Shown one piece after another: positions 25,040-33,849 of a stretch of 64,000 nucleotides of DNA. The translations under genes and the position numbers were made by a program. This stretch comes from Natronorubrum thiooxidans. Lineage in GTDB: Archaea > Halobacteriota > Halobacteria > Halobacteriales > Natrialbaceae. Below the pieces are notes generated by a model that searched no databases, was not told the origin of the DNA, and saw only the letters and a program-made list of their open reading frames with translations. The stretch lies in assembly GCF_900156475.1 (NCBI RefSeq), contig NZ_FTNR01000002.1, positions 1 to 64,000 on the forward strand. The letters run 5' to 3'. Each line of letters opens with the position of its first letter. Position 1 is the stretch's first letter.

Positions 25040-25884
25040 TGCTGGGCCGGGTATTGGTACAACTGGTCGTGGTCGTCATGCTGTTGGTTTTCGTTTCGAC
25101 CGCGCTGTTCGTCGGCCGATCCCGACTCCGAACGACACGGAGTGCGTGGCGACGTCGACTGCGGGCGGCCGCACCGATCACGATCGTTCTCGTCGCCGTC
25201 TTGCTCTTGAATAGCGTCGCCAGACAGATCGTCCCGGACCTCTCGTGGATTATCGACTGGAATCTCACCGATCCGATCCACGACCTTGAGGGGGAGTTCA
25301 TCATCTGGTTGCAGGCACAGGCGACGCCGTCGGTGACGGCGTACTTCTCGTTCATGTATATCTACGGTTACGTCTTCTTGCTGGTGTTCCCCACCATCGC
25401 CTACTTCGCACTCTCGGAGACGCGTCCGCTCCGGGAGCTGTTGACGGCCTACACGCTGAACTACACCATCGGATTGGTGCTGTACGTCTTCGTCATCGCC
25501 TACGGACCGCGAAACGTGATGCCCGAACTCGTCGATGCGCTGTTGTACGACACCTATCCGCAGTATCAACACCTCACGCGACAGGTCAATCGCAATACGA
25601 ACGTCTTCCCGTCGCTGCACACCTCGCTCGCAGTCACTGTTTCCATGCTCGCATATCGCACGCGGGAGCCGTATCCGATATGGAACGTCGTTGCGGCCAT
25701 TCTCGGTGTCTCCGTCGCGATTTCGACCATGTATCTCGGCATTCACTGGGCGATCGACGTCGTCGCCGGCGTCGTCCTCGCATACGTCAGCGTCGAACTC
25801 GCCAGCATCCTCGTCGGGCGCTGGTCAGTTTCGGCGTGGATGGGCAGCCGCACGCTGTCGCTGCGTACGCTTTGGCGGCGCTAA
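25039..25884 (+). CDS. PAP2-superfamily membrane phosphatase/phosphotransferase, copy 2 (281 aa)
   Basis: Paralogue of the 22287 protein, with the same membrane layout and motifs: YFSFMYIYGYVFLLVFP, FPSLHTSLAVTV, YLGIHWAIDVVAG. The start at ATG 25039 overlaps the binding-protein stop, as in copy 1; the longer open frame upstream lies inside that gene. The His and Asp needed for phosphoryl transfer are present in both copies, so both are probably active. Confidence 0.8.
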   Translation: MLGRVLVQLVVVVMLLVFVSTALFVGRSRLRTTRSAWRRRLRAAAPITIVLVAVLLLNSVARQIVPDLSWIIDWNLTDPIHDLEGEFIIWLQAQATPSVTAYFSFMYIYGYVFLLVFPTIAYFALSETRPLRELLTAYTLNYTIGLVLYVFVIAYGPRNVMPELVDALLYDTYPQYQHLTRQVNRNTNVFPSLHTSLAVTVSMLAYRTREPYPIWNVVAAILGVSVAISTMYLGIHWAIDVVAGVVLAYVSVELASILVGRWSVSAWMGSRTLSLRTLWRR

Positions 25885-25991
25885 TCGTCCTGTTTCGGGT
25901 TGTCCGCCCGCAACTCGGATCCACGGTGTCTGGCAGTGAGCCGGTGCTGCTCGAGGCGTGAGAAACGGCGAAAATCGCGACTGGCTAGTCG

Positions 25992-26366
25992 TTAGTTATC
26001 CTCGAGTGCGTCGGCGATCCGCTTGAGTGCGCGCGTCTGGTCGCGCATCTCGTCGCGAAGCTGTCGGACTTCCTGGACGAGTTCCTCGTTGCCGACCTCT
26101 TCGCCGCGGCCGCCGGGTGCGCCACCGGGGCCACCGGGACCGCCCGGGCCGCCGCCCATCATGCCGCCCATCATCTGCGCGAACGGGTTGCCGCCACCGC
26201 CCATGCCGCCGGGGCCACCGCCGCCACCGAACGGACTCTCTGGCGGTTCACCCTCGCCTTCGCCCTCTTCGGCGCGTTTTTCGCGAATCTCTTCGACTCG
26301 TTCACGGAACGACTTCTCCTCGCCGCCCTCGTCTCCTGCGTCGTTGGATTCGTTTTCCTCAGCCAT
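25992..26366 (-). CDS. low-complexity Gly/acidic haloarchaeal protein, 124 aa
   Basis: From ATG 26366: an acidic N-terminus (MAEENESNDAGDEGGEEK), a charged helix, a Gly/Met/Pro-rich central part, and a C-terminal coiled-coil helix (VQEVRQLRDEMRDQTRALKR). It probably oligomerises through the last helix. Conserved-looking in haloarchaea, of unknown role. The frame to 26441 adds non-acidic residues and is not used. Confidence 0.6.
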   Translation of the reverse strand: MAEENESNDAGDEGGEEKSFRERVEEIREKRAEEGEGEGEPPESPFGGGGGPGGMGGGGNPFAQMMGGMMGGGPGGPGGPGGAPGGRGEEVGNEELVQEVRQLRDEMRDQTRALKRIADALEDN

Positions 26367-26482
26367 GCCTGCTGCTTCTGTGCCACCGCGGAAAAGGATT
26401 ACCATGTGTTGGATACACTGGGGCACACCGACCGCGATCACCGGGACGCGGCCAGCGAATGTGTCGCTCGAGGATGTCCGAC

Positions 26483-27235
26483 TCAGCCGAACGAGCCCAG
26501 CGACGACTGAAGATTCCGACTTGGCTCTCCGTTTGCCACTGTATACCCCACGAGATCGCGCATGTCGACGGCGTACGTTGTCCCGCCGTTCTCGAGAACG
26601 AGCAGCCGACCTTTCACCCCGATGACGGTGCCTGCAGCGATCGTCTCGGGAACCGGCTGCCGTTCACACTCGAGATCATAATCGAGCCGAAACCTCTCGA
26701 GTACGTCGAACTCGGCAAGCGTTGTGTCCCAGGCGGCTTCGTCGACCGTCGCCGCGAGCGAGGCGACTTTGGTCGGCGTGCGGACTCGATCGACGAGTCG
26801 CTCGGCGATTTCGGCTTCGATCTCGCGGGCGAGCCGGCCGTTCGAGACGGTGTGGACGCGGGCTGCGCGGTCGGCCCCCTGCTCTCGGAGCCGGGTCTCG
26901 AGTCGACGAGATTTGGTGACGCCGACTTTGAACGTGTCGGGGGCAAAGGCGGCGATGTAGACCGCGTGCTCCTGATAACAGTCCATCTCGTCTTTCAGGC
27001 AGGTGCCCGTACAGCGGGCACAGACCCACGTGCTCGTATGGAACTCACAGTGGGGCGCTGCTGGGCGCGCACAGGCGATGTGGTCGCCGTCGTGGACCGT
27101 GCCCGCACAGTGTCGTGACTCGAGCGAATACGAGAGGTTGTCACCGGTCTCGAGGGACTGGCGCTCGACCGTTCCGCCGTCGCCGAACAGCAGCGCCGAT
27201 CCTCGCCCGCTCGGCTCGTAGCCCACCAGTTGCAC
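26483..27235 (-). CDS. DUF2797-family protein, 250 aa
   Basis: Zinc-binding segment with Cys/His (HCAGTVHDGDHIACARP, HCEFH, CARCTGTC) followed by a GIY-YIG-like stretch (HAVYIAAFAPDTFKVGVTKS). This is the DUF2797 pattern; no reaction is known. I start it at GTG 27235 (VQLVGYEP), since the upstream frame overlaps the divergent gene and is not acidic. Four or more Cys suggest one or two Zn. Confidence 0.75.
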   Translation of the reverse strand: MQLVGYEPSGRGSALLFGDGGTVERQSLETGDNLSYSLESRHCAGTVHDGDHIACARPAAPHCEFHTSTWVCARCTGTCLKDEMDCYQEHAVYIAAFAPDTFKVGVTKSRRLETRLREQGADRAARVHTVSNGRLAREIEAEIAERLVDRVRTPTKVASLAATVDEAAWDTTLAEFDVLERFRLDYDLECERQPVPETIAAGTVIGVKGRLLVLENGGTTYAVDMRDLVGYTVANGEPSRNLQSSLGSFG

Positions 27236-27352
27236 GCGTTCGACTTGGGTGTAACTCGGGATATACTGTTCGCTGTCTCGTCGGCAGCCGACAGTACGGC
27301 GCGTTCGGACGAACCGCCTATGCCTATCTGCGTCGACACCGAAGCCGACCGT

Positions 27353-27700
27353 ATGACACTCGACGGGCGACTCGAGGCGGACGTATCGACGGCCGAGGAC
27401 GGGACGACAGTGGTTCGATTCGAGTTTGCCGTCACAAACAGGGGGCCAACGCCGGTCGGACTGGAGTTTCCAGACGCGTGCAAGGCTGAGTTCGTCGTGC
27501 GCGATGATGGCCGCGAACTCTGGCGGTTCACCGAGGGCAAGGCGTTTGCGCAACTGCTCACCTCGGAGACGATTCCGCCAGCGGAGACGGCGACCTACGA
27601 AGCCGAATGGGTGGCACCTCAGTCGGGTGGCTACGTCGCCGTCGCCGAGTTACGGGCGCGGGAGGCGACCTGTGAGGCCCAGACCGATTTCGGCGTGTAA
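27353..27700 (+). CDS. BsuPI-like (intracellular proteinase inhibitor) domain protein, 115 aa
   Basis: A beta-sandwich pattern typical of BsuPI-domain proteins: VVRFEFAVTNRGPTPVGLEF, then WRFTEGKAFAQLL and the PAETATYEAEW strand. The start is ATG 27353 (MTLDGRLEADV); ATG 27320 adds 11 residues and is possible. No signal peptide, so cytoplasmic. Divergent from the DUF2797 gene. Confidence 0.7.
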   Translation: MTLDGRLEADVSTAEDGTTVVRFEFAVTNRGPTPVGLEFPDACKAEFVVRDDGRELWRFTEGKAFAQLLTSETIPPAETATYEAEWVAPQSGGYVAVAELRAREATCEAQTDFGV

Positions 27701-27871
27701 TACTGCCGGTTGTGCCGGTGGTCCGACGGGACCACACGATTGGACATTCCACCGGAGCTGACGGCCAACTGCCACTCAGTGACTGGTGGGCGGCGATCAG
27801 GTCCGTCATCGGACGCGGCGATGAGCGCCGACAGCGAAGTCCCTAAACCACCCCCATCCCAACGGCGAGCC

Positions 27872-28732
27872 ATGCAAGCGCTGGTTGTCGCGGCCCACGG
27901 GTCACACCTGAACCCGAACGCCTCGGACCCCACCTACGCCCACGCGGATACTGTCCGCGAGACGGGGGCGTTCGACGAGGTCCGCGAGGCGTTCTGGAAG
28001 GAGGAACCACACTTTCGCGATGTGATCCGGACACTCGAGTCCGAGTCGGTGTTCGTCGTTCCGCTGTTTATCAGCGAGGGCTACTTCACCGAGCAGGTGA
28101 TCCCCCGTGAACTGCGCCTCGAGGAGTGGGACCCCGAGCAGTGGGACTCCGACGGGACGACTGCCTCACAGGTCACACTCGAGGCCGAAGACGTCGACAA
28201 GACGATTCACTACTGCGGGCCGGTCGGCACTCACGATGCGATGACCGACGTCATCGTCCAGCGAGCCGAGAACGTGACGGACGATCCGGACGTCGGCGAG
28301 GGCGTCGGCCTCGCGGTCGTCGGCCACGGCACCGAGCGCAACGAAAACTCGGCGAAGGCAGTCGAGTATCACGCCGACCGGATCCGCGAGCAGGGTCGGT
28401 TCGACGCGGTCGAGGCCCTCTTCATGGACGAAGAGCCGGAAGTCGACGACGTCACGGACTACTTCGAAACGGACGACATCGTCGTCGTCCCGTTGTTCAT
28501 CGCCGACGGCTACCACACCCAGGAGGACATCCCCGAGGATATGGGATTGACCGAAGACTACCGCCTCGGCTGGGACGTACCGGCCGCGGTCGACGGCCAC
28601 CGCGTCTGGTACGCCGGGGCCGTCGGTACCGAGGACCTGATGGCCGATGTCGTCCTCGAGCGTGCAGCCGACGCCGGGGCCGATATCGGCGGCGCACTCG
28701 AGTCGGACACGGGGCGGAGGGCTGATACGTGA
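27872..28732 (+). CDS. cbiX: sirohydrochlorin cobaltochelatase CbiX, 286 aa
   Basis: Two CbiX repeats: the first with VVAAHGSHLNPN and VVPLFISEGYFTEQ, the second with LAVVGHGTERNENS and VVPLFIADGYHTQ. The His of each half binds the metal and the tetrapyrrole. It inserts Co2+ into sirohydrochlorin in anaerobic-type B12 synthesis. The start is ATG 27872; the longer frame reads into non-coding DNA. The stop overlaps the next gene by four bases, so they form one unit. Confidence 0.9.
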   Translation: MQALVVAAHGSHLNPNASDPTYAHADTVRETGAFDEVREAFWKEEPHFRDVIRTLESESVFVVPLFISEGYFTEQVIPRELRLEEWDPEQWDSDGTTASQVTLEAEDVDKTIHYCGPVGTHDAMTDVIVQRAENVTDDPDVGEGVGLAVVGHGTERNENSAKAVEYHADRIREQGRFDAVEALFMDEEPEVDDVTDYFETDDIVVVPLFIADGYHTQEDIPEDMGLTEDYRLGWDVPAAVDGHRVWYAGAVGTEDLMADVVLERAADAGADIGGALESDTGRRADT

Positions 28733-29886
28733 CGATACCCGCAGCCGTGTTCGACTCGCTGATCGCGACACTCGAGGCCGAGTCGCCGATCGCGTTCGAC
28801 GGCCTGCGAATCGACTGCGACGGCGAGACGTACCGCCTCGAGACGCCCGAGCGCGAACGGACCGGCCTCGACGAAGACGACCTTGAGGCTGCTCTCGAGT
28901 CGGTCGTCGACTACGTCACGAACTGGCACTACTGGCAGGAGGCAGTCGGCGGGACGGGAACCGCTCGTCGGGCGTTCCTGCGGTGGTGTGAGCGGGCACC
29001 GCGTGCGGCCGAGATGGACACCGACGAGACGTCGGCGACTTCGGACGACCCCCTCGAGGTGCCGGCACGATACGACGCGCTTCGGGAGGGAGTCGACCGC
29101 GAGTGGGGCCAACTGTGTCTCACGACCCGGCTCGTCGACGACACAGACGCCGCTGACTCCGCTGGCGAGCGCGTCTACGACCTCTGGCACGTCGACGACG
29201 CCGATACCGACCTCGCCGACCTCGAGGTCTACGACGACCCACGAGATGCTCGAGAGCTCTCGACCAACGACGACGACGGCCGCTATCGACCGCTGAAGAC
29301 CGCACCCACGTTGGTCTCGGGATGGGCCTTTACCGGCCTCTCGGGGTCGGAACTCGTCGAAACGATCGGCTTTTTCTATCCCGCGACGATCGCAAACTGG
29401 CACCGAGAGCTGCAAGGGACGTTGGACGTCGATCACTGGCTCGAGACTGCCGAACGCCAGACCGGCATCTACGACGTCATCGATGAACTTCCCCGTGAGG
29501 CCGTCGAGTGGCTGACCGAGGCCTGCTGTGTCGACTCCCAGTGTCTGCGCCGCCGCGAGTGGCAGTACGAGGACGGCGACGAGATCGCGGTCGACGGCGG
29601 CGACGGCCAGTTCCCGTGTCGGGAGCCGTGTTCGCTCGTCGTCGCCGCCGCGCGCAAGTGGACCGTCCTCGAGTCCGAAGACGAACGCACCTACGAACTC
29701 GAGTTGACGCCGAGCGAACTGCACCAACTCGAGGAGCTTATCGACGCCGTCGCCGACGGCCGAACCGACGAGATTCGTGAAGCCGACGTCTACGACGGTG
29801 CGAACCGCTATCGGGCGCGATATCTCCGGGCAAAACGGTTCGACGACGACGGCACCCTCGAGGCGCGCGAGCGCCACGACGACTGA
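28729..29886 (+). CDS. DR2241-like CbiX-associated protein, 385 aa
   Basis: GTG start in a four-base overlap with cbiX. Near residues 260-310 it has CCVDSQCLRRREWQ and CREPCSLVVAAARKW, whose four Cys fit the [4Fe-4S]-binding domain described for DR2241-family proteins. These are often fused or linked to CbiX. A role in cobalamin synthesis, perhaps electron supply or metal handling, follows from context only. Confidence 0.75.
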   Translation: MTIPAAVFDSLIATLEAESPIAFDGLRIDCDGETYRLETPERERTGLDEDDLEAALESVVDYVTNWHYWQEAVGGTGTARRAFLRWCERAPRAAEMDTDETSATSDDPLEVPARYDALREGVDREWGQLCLTTRLVDDTDAADSAGERVYDLWHVDDADTDLADLEVYDDPRDARELSTNDDDGRYRPLKTAPTLVSGWAFTGLSGSELVETIGFFYPATIANWHRELQGTLDVDHWLETAERQTGIYDVIDELPREAVEWLTEACCVDSQCLRRREWQYEDGDEIAVDGGDGQFPCREPCSLVVAAARKWTVLESEDERTYELELTPSELHQLEELIDAVADGRTDEIREADVYDGANRYRARYLRAKRFDDDGTLEARERHDD

Positions 29887-29915
29887 CGACAGGTGCGTCT
29901 CTCGCGACCGCGGGA

Positions 29916-30491
29916 TTACCGAATCAGTAACACAAGCGCCACGAGAAATCCGACTGAAACGATGGCAAGCCCGGCCATCGCGACCGGGCCACCGATCGTG
30001 GCCGCCGTCAACACCGCGATTCCGACGGCGACGAGCCCGAGCGCGACGACGCCGAGTGTCGCGGGTTCGAGACCAACGGTGGCGATCAGTTCCTCGAGGG
30101 CGCTCCGTTCGGGCGCGTTCTGTGCGGGTTTCGACAGCGATTCGTCGACGTCGACGTCTCCCGGCGCTGGTTTGACGGTGACGGGAATCGACAGCGACTC
30201 CGAGCCGTACCCGGTCAACACCTCGAGTGTCCCGTCGACGGGACGGTCGATCGCCTCGGCAGTGACGCGGACGAGGACGATCGTTTCGCCGTCGGCTTCG
30301 ACGTAATAGTTCGACTCGGGGAGCGTCGCGATCCGCTCGAGGTCGCCGCCGAGCCGACAGTGGACGTGTGCGGGTGTGCCGTGACTCTGCAGGCGGAGGT
30401 CGAACGAGCCCCGGACCTCGAGGCGACTACTGGCTGTCTCGAGTGAGTCGGCAGACCCGCGATTGACGTGGACGGTGACCTCCTGGGACAC
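29916..30491 (-). CDS. haloarchaeal membrane protein (DUF7524-like), 191 aa
   Basis: The N-terminal 130 residues form a beta-rich domain (EVTVHVNRGSA, SESLSIPVTVKP), followed by two strongly hydrophobic segments near the C-terminus (TLGVVALGLVAVGIAVLTA and GLAIVSVGFLVALVLLI). The soluble part thus sits before a hairpin anchor. The start is GTG 30491. Family name from memory only; the role is unknown. Confidence 0.65.
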   Translation of the reverse strand: MSQEVTVHVNRGSADSLETASSRLEVRGSFDLRLQSHGTPAHVHCRLGGDLERIATLPESNYYVEADGETIVLVRVTAEAIDRPVDGTLEVLTGYGSESLSIPVTVKPAPGDVDVDESLSKPAQNAPERSALEELIATVGLEPATLGVVALGLVAVGIAVLTAATIGGPVAMAGLAIVSVGFLVALVLLIR

Positions 30492-30506
30492 GGTTTGTGT
30501 GATCGA

Positions 30507-30707
30507 TCAGGCCGGGGTTTCCTCGCGCATATCCGGTGGCAGCAGGTTCGGGATGCCGTCTTCGATGGGGTAGCGCTCGCCACATTCGCGACAGACGAGC
30601 GTGCCCGCGACGATTTCCTCGCCGTCATCGTCGTATTCGGCGTCCTCGAGTTCTAAGTCGTGTTTGTCCAGCGGACAGCAGAGGATCTCCAGCAACGACT
30701 CCTTCAT
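30507..30707 (-). CDS. Trm112-like methyltransferase activator, 66 aa
   Basis: MKESLLEILCCPLDKHDLEL, then LVCRECGERYPIEDGIPNLLP: the four-Cys zinc fold of Trm112/UPF0434 proteins. Trm112 stabilises several SAM methyltransferases that act on tRNA, rRNA and release factor, in archaea as well. The start at ATG 30707 fits the family. The Trm9-like enzyme at 39473 in this window is a possible partner. Confidence 0.85.
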   Translation of the reverse strand: MKESLLEILCCPLDKHDLELEDAEYDDDGEEIVAGTLVCRECGERYPIEDGIPNLLPPDMREETPA

Positions 30708-30790
30708 GATAAACAGGCTTACCGCAGACAGCAAAAGGCTTCGGGAACGAAACGGACACAGCCGCCCGCCGGACGGTCGCGAGACTGCAC

Positions 30791-31300
30791 TCATTCCGAC
30801 TGGGTTCGTTCCTCACGGACGGTACTACCGACGACGAGCGCGGCCCCGATGATGACGAGGTTTTTGATGATGTACTGTCCCTCGACGGTCAAGCCGTAGG
30901 GAATCGTCGTGAACGCCACCTCGGGTAAGAGCACGAGCGGGAGGAAGGTGCCGGGCATCTGGAGGAACAACAGGAGGATGCCGAGCCGGATCAGCGGCCG
31001 GTAGAGCAAGCAGATGCCGATCAGCACCTCCCAGACGCCCAGTATCGGGACGAACAGCTCCGGTGGAACGACGTACACCGTCGCGGCGACGAGCTCCGCG
31101 GCCGGGCTCACACCGAACACCTTCAGCCCGCCGAACCAGACGAAGACGATCCCGAGCGCGATACGAAGCGTCGGCAGCCCCCAACGTCCCATCCAGTTGG
31201 CGATCGATCGGTCGACCGCTTCGACACGACGGACCGTTTCCGCTGGAACGCCGAGGGTTGACTCGAGTCGGCGAACGAGTGCTGTGAATGGATCACTCAT
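30791..31300 (-). CDS. DoxX-family membrane protein, 169 aa
   Basis: Four hydrophobic segments with the DoxX-type pattern LRIALGIVFVWFGGLKVFG at the first helix and IPILGVWEVLIGICLLY after it. DoxX proteins are small membrane subunits linked to respiration or sulfur and oxidative stress; the exact function here is open. The start is ATG 31300. Confidence 0.75.
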   Translation of the reverse strand: MSDPFTALVRRLESTLGVPAETVRRVEAVDRSIANWMGRWGLPTLRIALGIVFVWFGGLKVFGVSPAAELVAATVYVVPPELFVPILGVWEVLIGICLLYRPLIRLGILLLFLQMPGTFLPLVLLPEVAFTTIPYGLTVEGQYIIKNLVIIGAALVVGSTVREERTQSE

Positions 31301-31383
31301 AGACAGTCCTCACAGAAAGTAAACGGCCTCTGCGAGCAAAAGGTCGCGGTGTGTCTATTCGGGGAGACGCGGTCGTCGCCAAT

Positions 31384-31467
31384 TATAGTAACAACTGCAA
31401 CGGTTTGCACACCGATCGCACACCTGTCGTGCGATCGGGTGCGCACTGACTTTCAGTGGCTACTATA
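31384..31467. repeat. 84-bp imperfect palindromic element (MITE/REP-like)
   Basis: The element begins TATAGTAACAACTG and ends CAGTGGCTACTATA. The halves pair through GACACCGATCGCAC-type arms (CCGATCGCAC and GTGCGATCGG) around a short loop. It lies between purA and the DoxX gene, outside any gene. I believe close relatives are scattered in other haloarchaeal genomes, but no second copy is in this window. Confidence 0.65.
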
Positions 31468-31497
31468 GCGAACCGCAAAAAAAACGAGGCCGAAGCG

Positions 31498-32862
31498 TTA
31501 CTCGTACGGGTTCTCGACGATGACGGTCTCCTCGCGGCCGGGACCGACACCGACCGCGTAGATCGGGGTGTCGAGTTCGTCGCTGATGTACTCGAGGTAG
31601 GTCCGGGCGTTTTCCGGGATCGCCTCGTAGCCATCGGCTGCGACCTCGGCCCAGTCGACCGCTGGCCAACCGTCGAAAGACTTGAACGTCGCTTCACAAC
31701 GACCCCACTGCTCGGTCGTCGGGGGCACGGTGAAGATCTCCTCGCCGTCGAACTCGTAGCTGTGGCCGACCTTCACTTCCTCGAGTCCGGCCAGCACGTC
31801 GATGTGGTTGATTGCAAGCCCTGTAAAGCCGTTTGCACGGGACGCATGGCGCAACATCGGCATGTCGAGCCACCCGACACGGCGCGGGCGACCGGTGACG
31901 GTGCCGTACTCGCCGCCCTCGTCGCGGATCTGGGTTGCGAGTACTTCCTCGTCCTCGTCAGCACCCTCGTCCGGGTCGTAGTCAGGCGTCTGATCCTCGA
32001 CACCGCCGAGTTCGGTCGGGAGCGGCCCCGTGCCGACGCGCGAGAGGTAGGCCTTGACGATCCCGATGATGTCACCCTGTCCGACGACGGTCGGGCCGAG
32101 TCCGGTACCGACGGTCGCGCCACCCGAGGTCGGGTTCGAGGAGGTGACGTAGGGGTAGACGCCGTGGTCGATGTCGAGTGACGTCCCCTGTGCGCCTTCG
32201 AGCATGACGTTGTCGCCGTCGTCGATGCGGTCTTGCAAGAACGTGCCACAGTCGACGGTCATGTCTTCCTCCTCGAGTCGCTTGCCGTACTCACGATACG
32301 TCTCGTAGAGGTGGTCGATGTCGAACGCCTCGCCGGTTTCCTTCTCGAAGACCTCCTCTGCGAGGGCTTTCTTCTGGGGAACGACGTACTCGAGTCGCTC
32401 GCGAAGCACGTCGGGATCGAGCAAGTCGCCGATCCGGACGCCGCGTCGGCCGGCCTTGTCCTCGTAGGTCGGGCCGATGCCGCGTTTGGTCGTTCCCGCT
32501 GCGAGGTCTTCTTTCTCTGCTTCTTCGATCCCGTCGAGCGCGCGGTGATACGGAAGGATAACGTGTGCGCGTTCGGCCACGCGCACGTCCGGCTCGAGGC
32601 CGCGCTCTCGGAGCGTGTCGATCTCGTCGAACAGCGTCTCGGGATTGACGACACAGCCGTTGCCGAGAACGCCGACCTTCCCGCGGACGGCACCGGATGG
32701 CACGAGCGATAGTTTGTACTTCTCACCGTCGTCAACGACGGTGTGCCCAGCGTTGTCGCCACCCTGATACCGAGCGACGACGTCGGCGGCGTCGCCATAG
32801 AGGTCGACGACTCCACCCTTGCCTTCGTCGCCGAGTTGCGACCCGACGATTGTGACGGTCAT
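31498..32862 (-). CDS. purA: adenylosuccinate synthetase, 454 aa
   Basis: GSQLGDEGKGGVVD at the N-terminus carries the catalytic Asp and the GTP loop; GGDNAGHTVV has the catalytic His. TTKRGIGPTYEDK and the LEGAQGTSLDIDHGVYPYVT region (quoted in parts) bind IMP and Asp. It makes adenylosuccinate from IMP, aspartate and GTP, the first AMP-specific step. The start is ATG 32862; the longer frame of 541 codons has an unrelated N-terminus. An acidic insert (DEGADEDEEV) near residue 310 is typical of halophiles. Confidence 0.95.
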   Translation of the reverse strand: MTVTIVGSQLGDEGKGGVVDLYGDAADVVARYQGGDNAGHTVVDDGEKYKLSLVPSGAVRGKVGVLGNGCVVNPETLFDEIDTLRERGLEPDVRVAERAHVILPYHRALDGIEEAEKEDLAAGTTKRGIGPTYEDKAGRRGVRIGDLLDPDVLRERLEYVVPQKKALAEEVFEKETGEAFDIDHLYETYREYGKRLEEEDMTVDCGTFLQDRIDDGDNVMLEGAQGTSLDIDHGVYPYVTSSNPTSGGATVGTGLGPTVVGQGDIIGIVKAYLSRVGTGPLPTELGGVEDQTPDYDPDEGADEDEEVLATQIRDEGGEYGTVTGRPRRVGWLDMPMLRHASRANGFTGLAINHIDVLAGLEEVKVGHSYEFDGEEIFTVPPTTEQWGRCEATFKSFDGWPAVDWAEVAADGYEAIPENARTYLEYISDELDTPIYAVGVGPGREETVIVENPYE

Positions 32863-32927
32863 AACAGCGGCGGATTCTTGCCCGGCCGATAAACAGATTA
32901 CGGTATGGCCGGGGTGTATCCCTCGAG

Positions 32928-32945
32928 ATATACATGCATGTGTAT
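32928..32945. promoter_or_regulatory. near-palindrome upstream of purA
   Basis: ATATACATGCATGTGTAT is symmetric around CATGCATG, with one extra base on the right. It lies 66 bases upstream of the purA start, a possible regulator site. Confidence 0.35.
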
Positions 32946-33216
32946 AGATCCCGCGATGTACCCTGTCGCTGACCGTCCGCCCTCGAGGACCGAGCCGGTG
33001 GTCGCATGGCGAGTAACGGACTGCCAACACCGGCGTGTCTGAACCCGGCAAGAGGCAAGCGGCCATGGCGCACGCGAACACAACTCCGTTTCGTCTGGCG
33101 ATTCTGCGAGCATGATTGCTCACTGAATCGTTCTGTCACCCTGGGAACGGAACCGTTAACTACTGACAGGCCGAATCGTCTAGTTGCGCGAAAACGGGTC
33201 AGTCGCGGAGAGTAAC

Positions 33217-33224
33217 TTTTAAAA
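33217..33224 (+). promoter_or_regulatory. TATA box TTTTAAAA
   Basis: It lies 27-34 bases before ATG 33251, so the transcript would start at or next to the start codon (leaderless). Confidence 0.65.
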
Positions 33225-33250
33225 GGCCCAAAGACAAGTTAACAAATGCC

Positions 33251-33556
33251 ATGATAGACCGACTTGAGAAGGAAGTCGATATGTTGGAACGGCATCTGCA
33301 GGTCCTGAAGATGGTTATCGAGAACGAACCGATCGGGATCGTCAAGATGTCGAACGAGACGGGTTACCCGCACCACAAAGTTCGGTACTCGCTTCGTGTC
33401 CTCGAGGAAGAAAACCTCATCGAGCCCTCCAGCCAAGGTGCAATTAAGACCGAGCGCACCGCAGAGTTCGTCGACGAACTCGACGGCAAGCTCGACGACA
33501 TTGTCGACAAACTCGACGGTATGAAGATCGAAGACGTCGCAGAGATCGAAGGGTAA
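33251..33556 (+). CDS. small winged-HTH regulator, 101 aa
   Basis: Short coiled-coil start (MIDRLEKEVDMLERHLQVLK), then a wHTH: IGIVKMSNETGYPHHKVRYSLRVLEEENLIEPS (given in parts: recognition helix PHHKVRYSLRVLE), then a second coiled-coil at the C-terminus. This is a conserved haloarchaeal predicted transcription regulator that probably dimerises. It has its own strong TATA box and is probably leaderless. Confidence 0.8.
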   Translation: MIDRLEKEVDMLERHLQVLKMVIENEPIGIVKMSNETGYPHHKVRYSLRVLEEENLIEPSSQGAIKTERTAEFVDELDGKLDDIVDKLDGMKIEDVAEIEG

Positions 33557-33849
33557 TCTCTCTCCGCACCGCTCCGGCCCACCCCTGTGTGTTGTTCCCG
33601 GGCCGGTACTATCGAGGCCCCCGCACCTCGACCAGCGACCGACACCCGACCGCCACAGACTGCCCACGATCGACACTGGCCGGCCGGAGGCAGTAATCTG
33701 TGCGGTCGACCGGCGCGGGCTAGCACCTGCCACATTTATGATAGCTGTTTTCTCTTCGTCGACAAGACAGTGAGACTGCACGCCACAGCGGCGATGTGCA
33801 GTCCGTCTACCGATTCCGGTACGAACTGTTCGATAAGCGCAGGGAGTCC

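Larger units (their letters stand above)
32863..33250. other. gene-free divergent promoter region
   Basis: 388 bases between divergent purA and the HTH gene, with no plausible coding frame. It holds a near palindrome at 32928-32945 and the TATA box at 33217. Confidence 0.6.

Noticed and set aside
28558-29877. 439-aa minus-strand frame opposite the DR2241-like gene
   Set aside because: Shadow frame; cbiX and its partner overlap by four bases on the plus strand and have family motifs.
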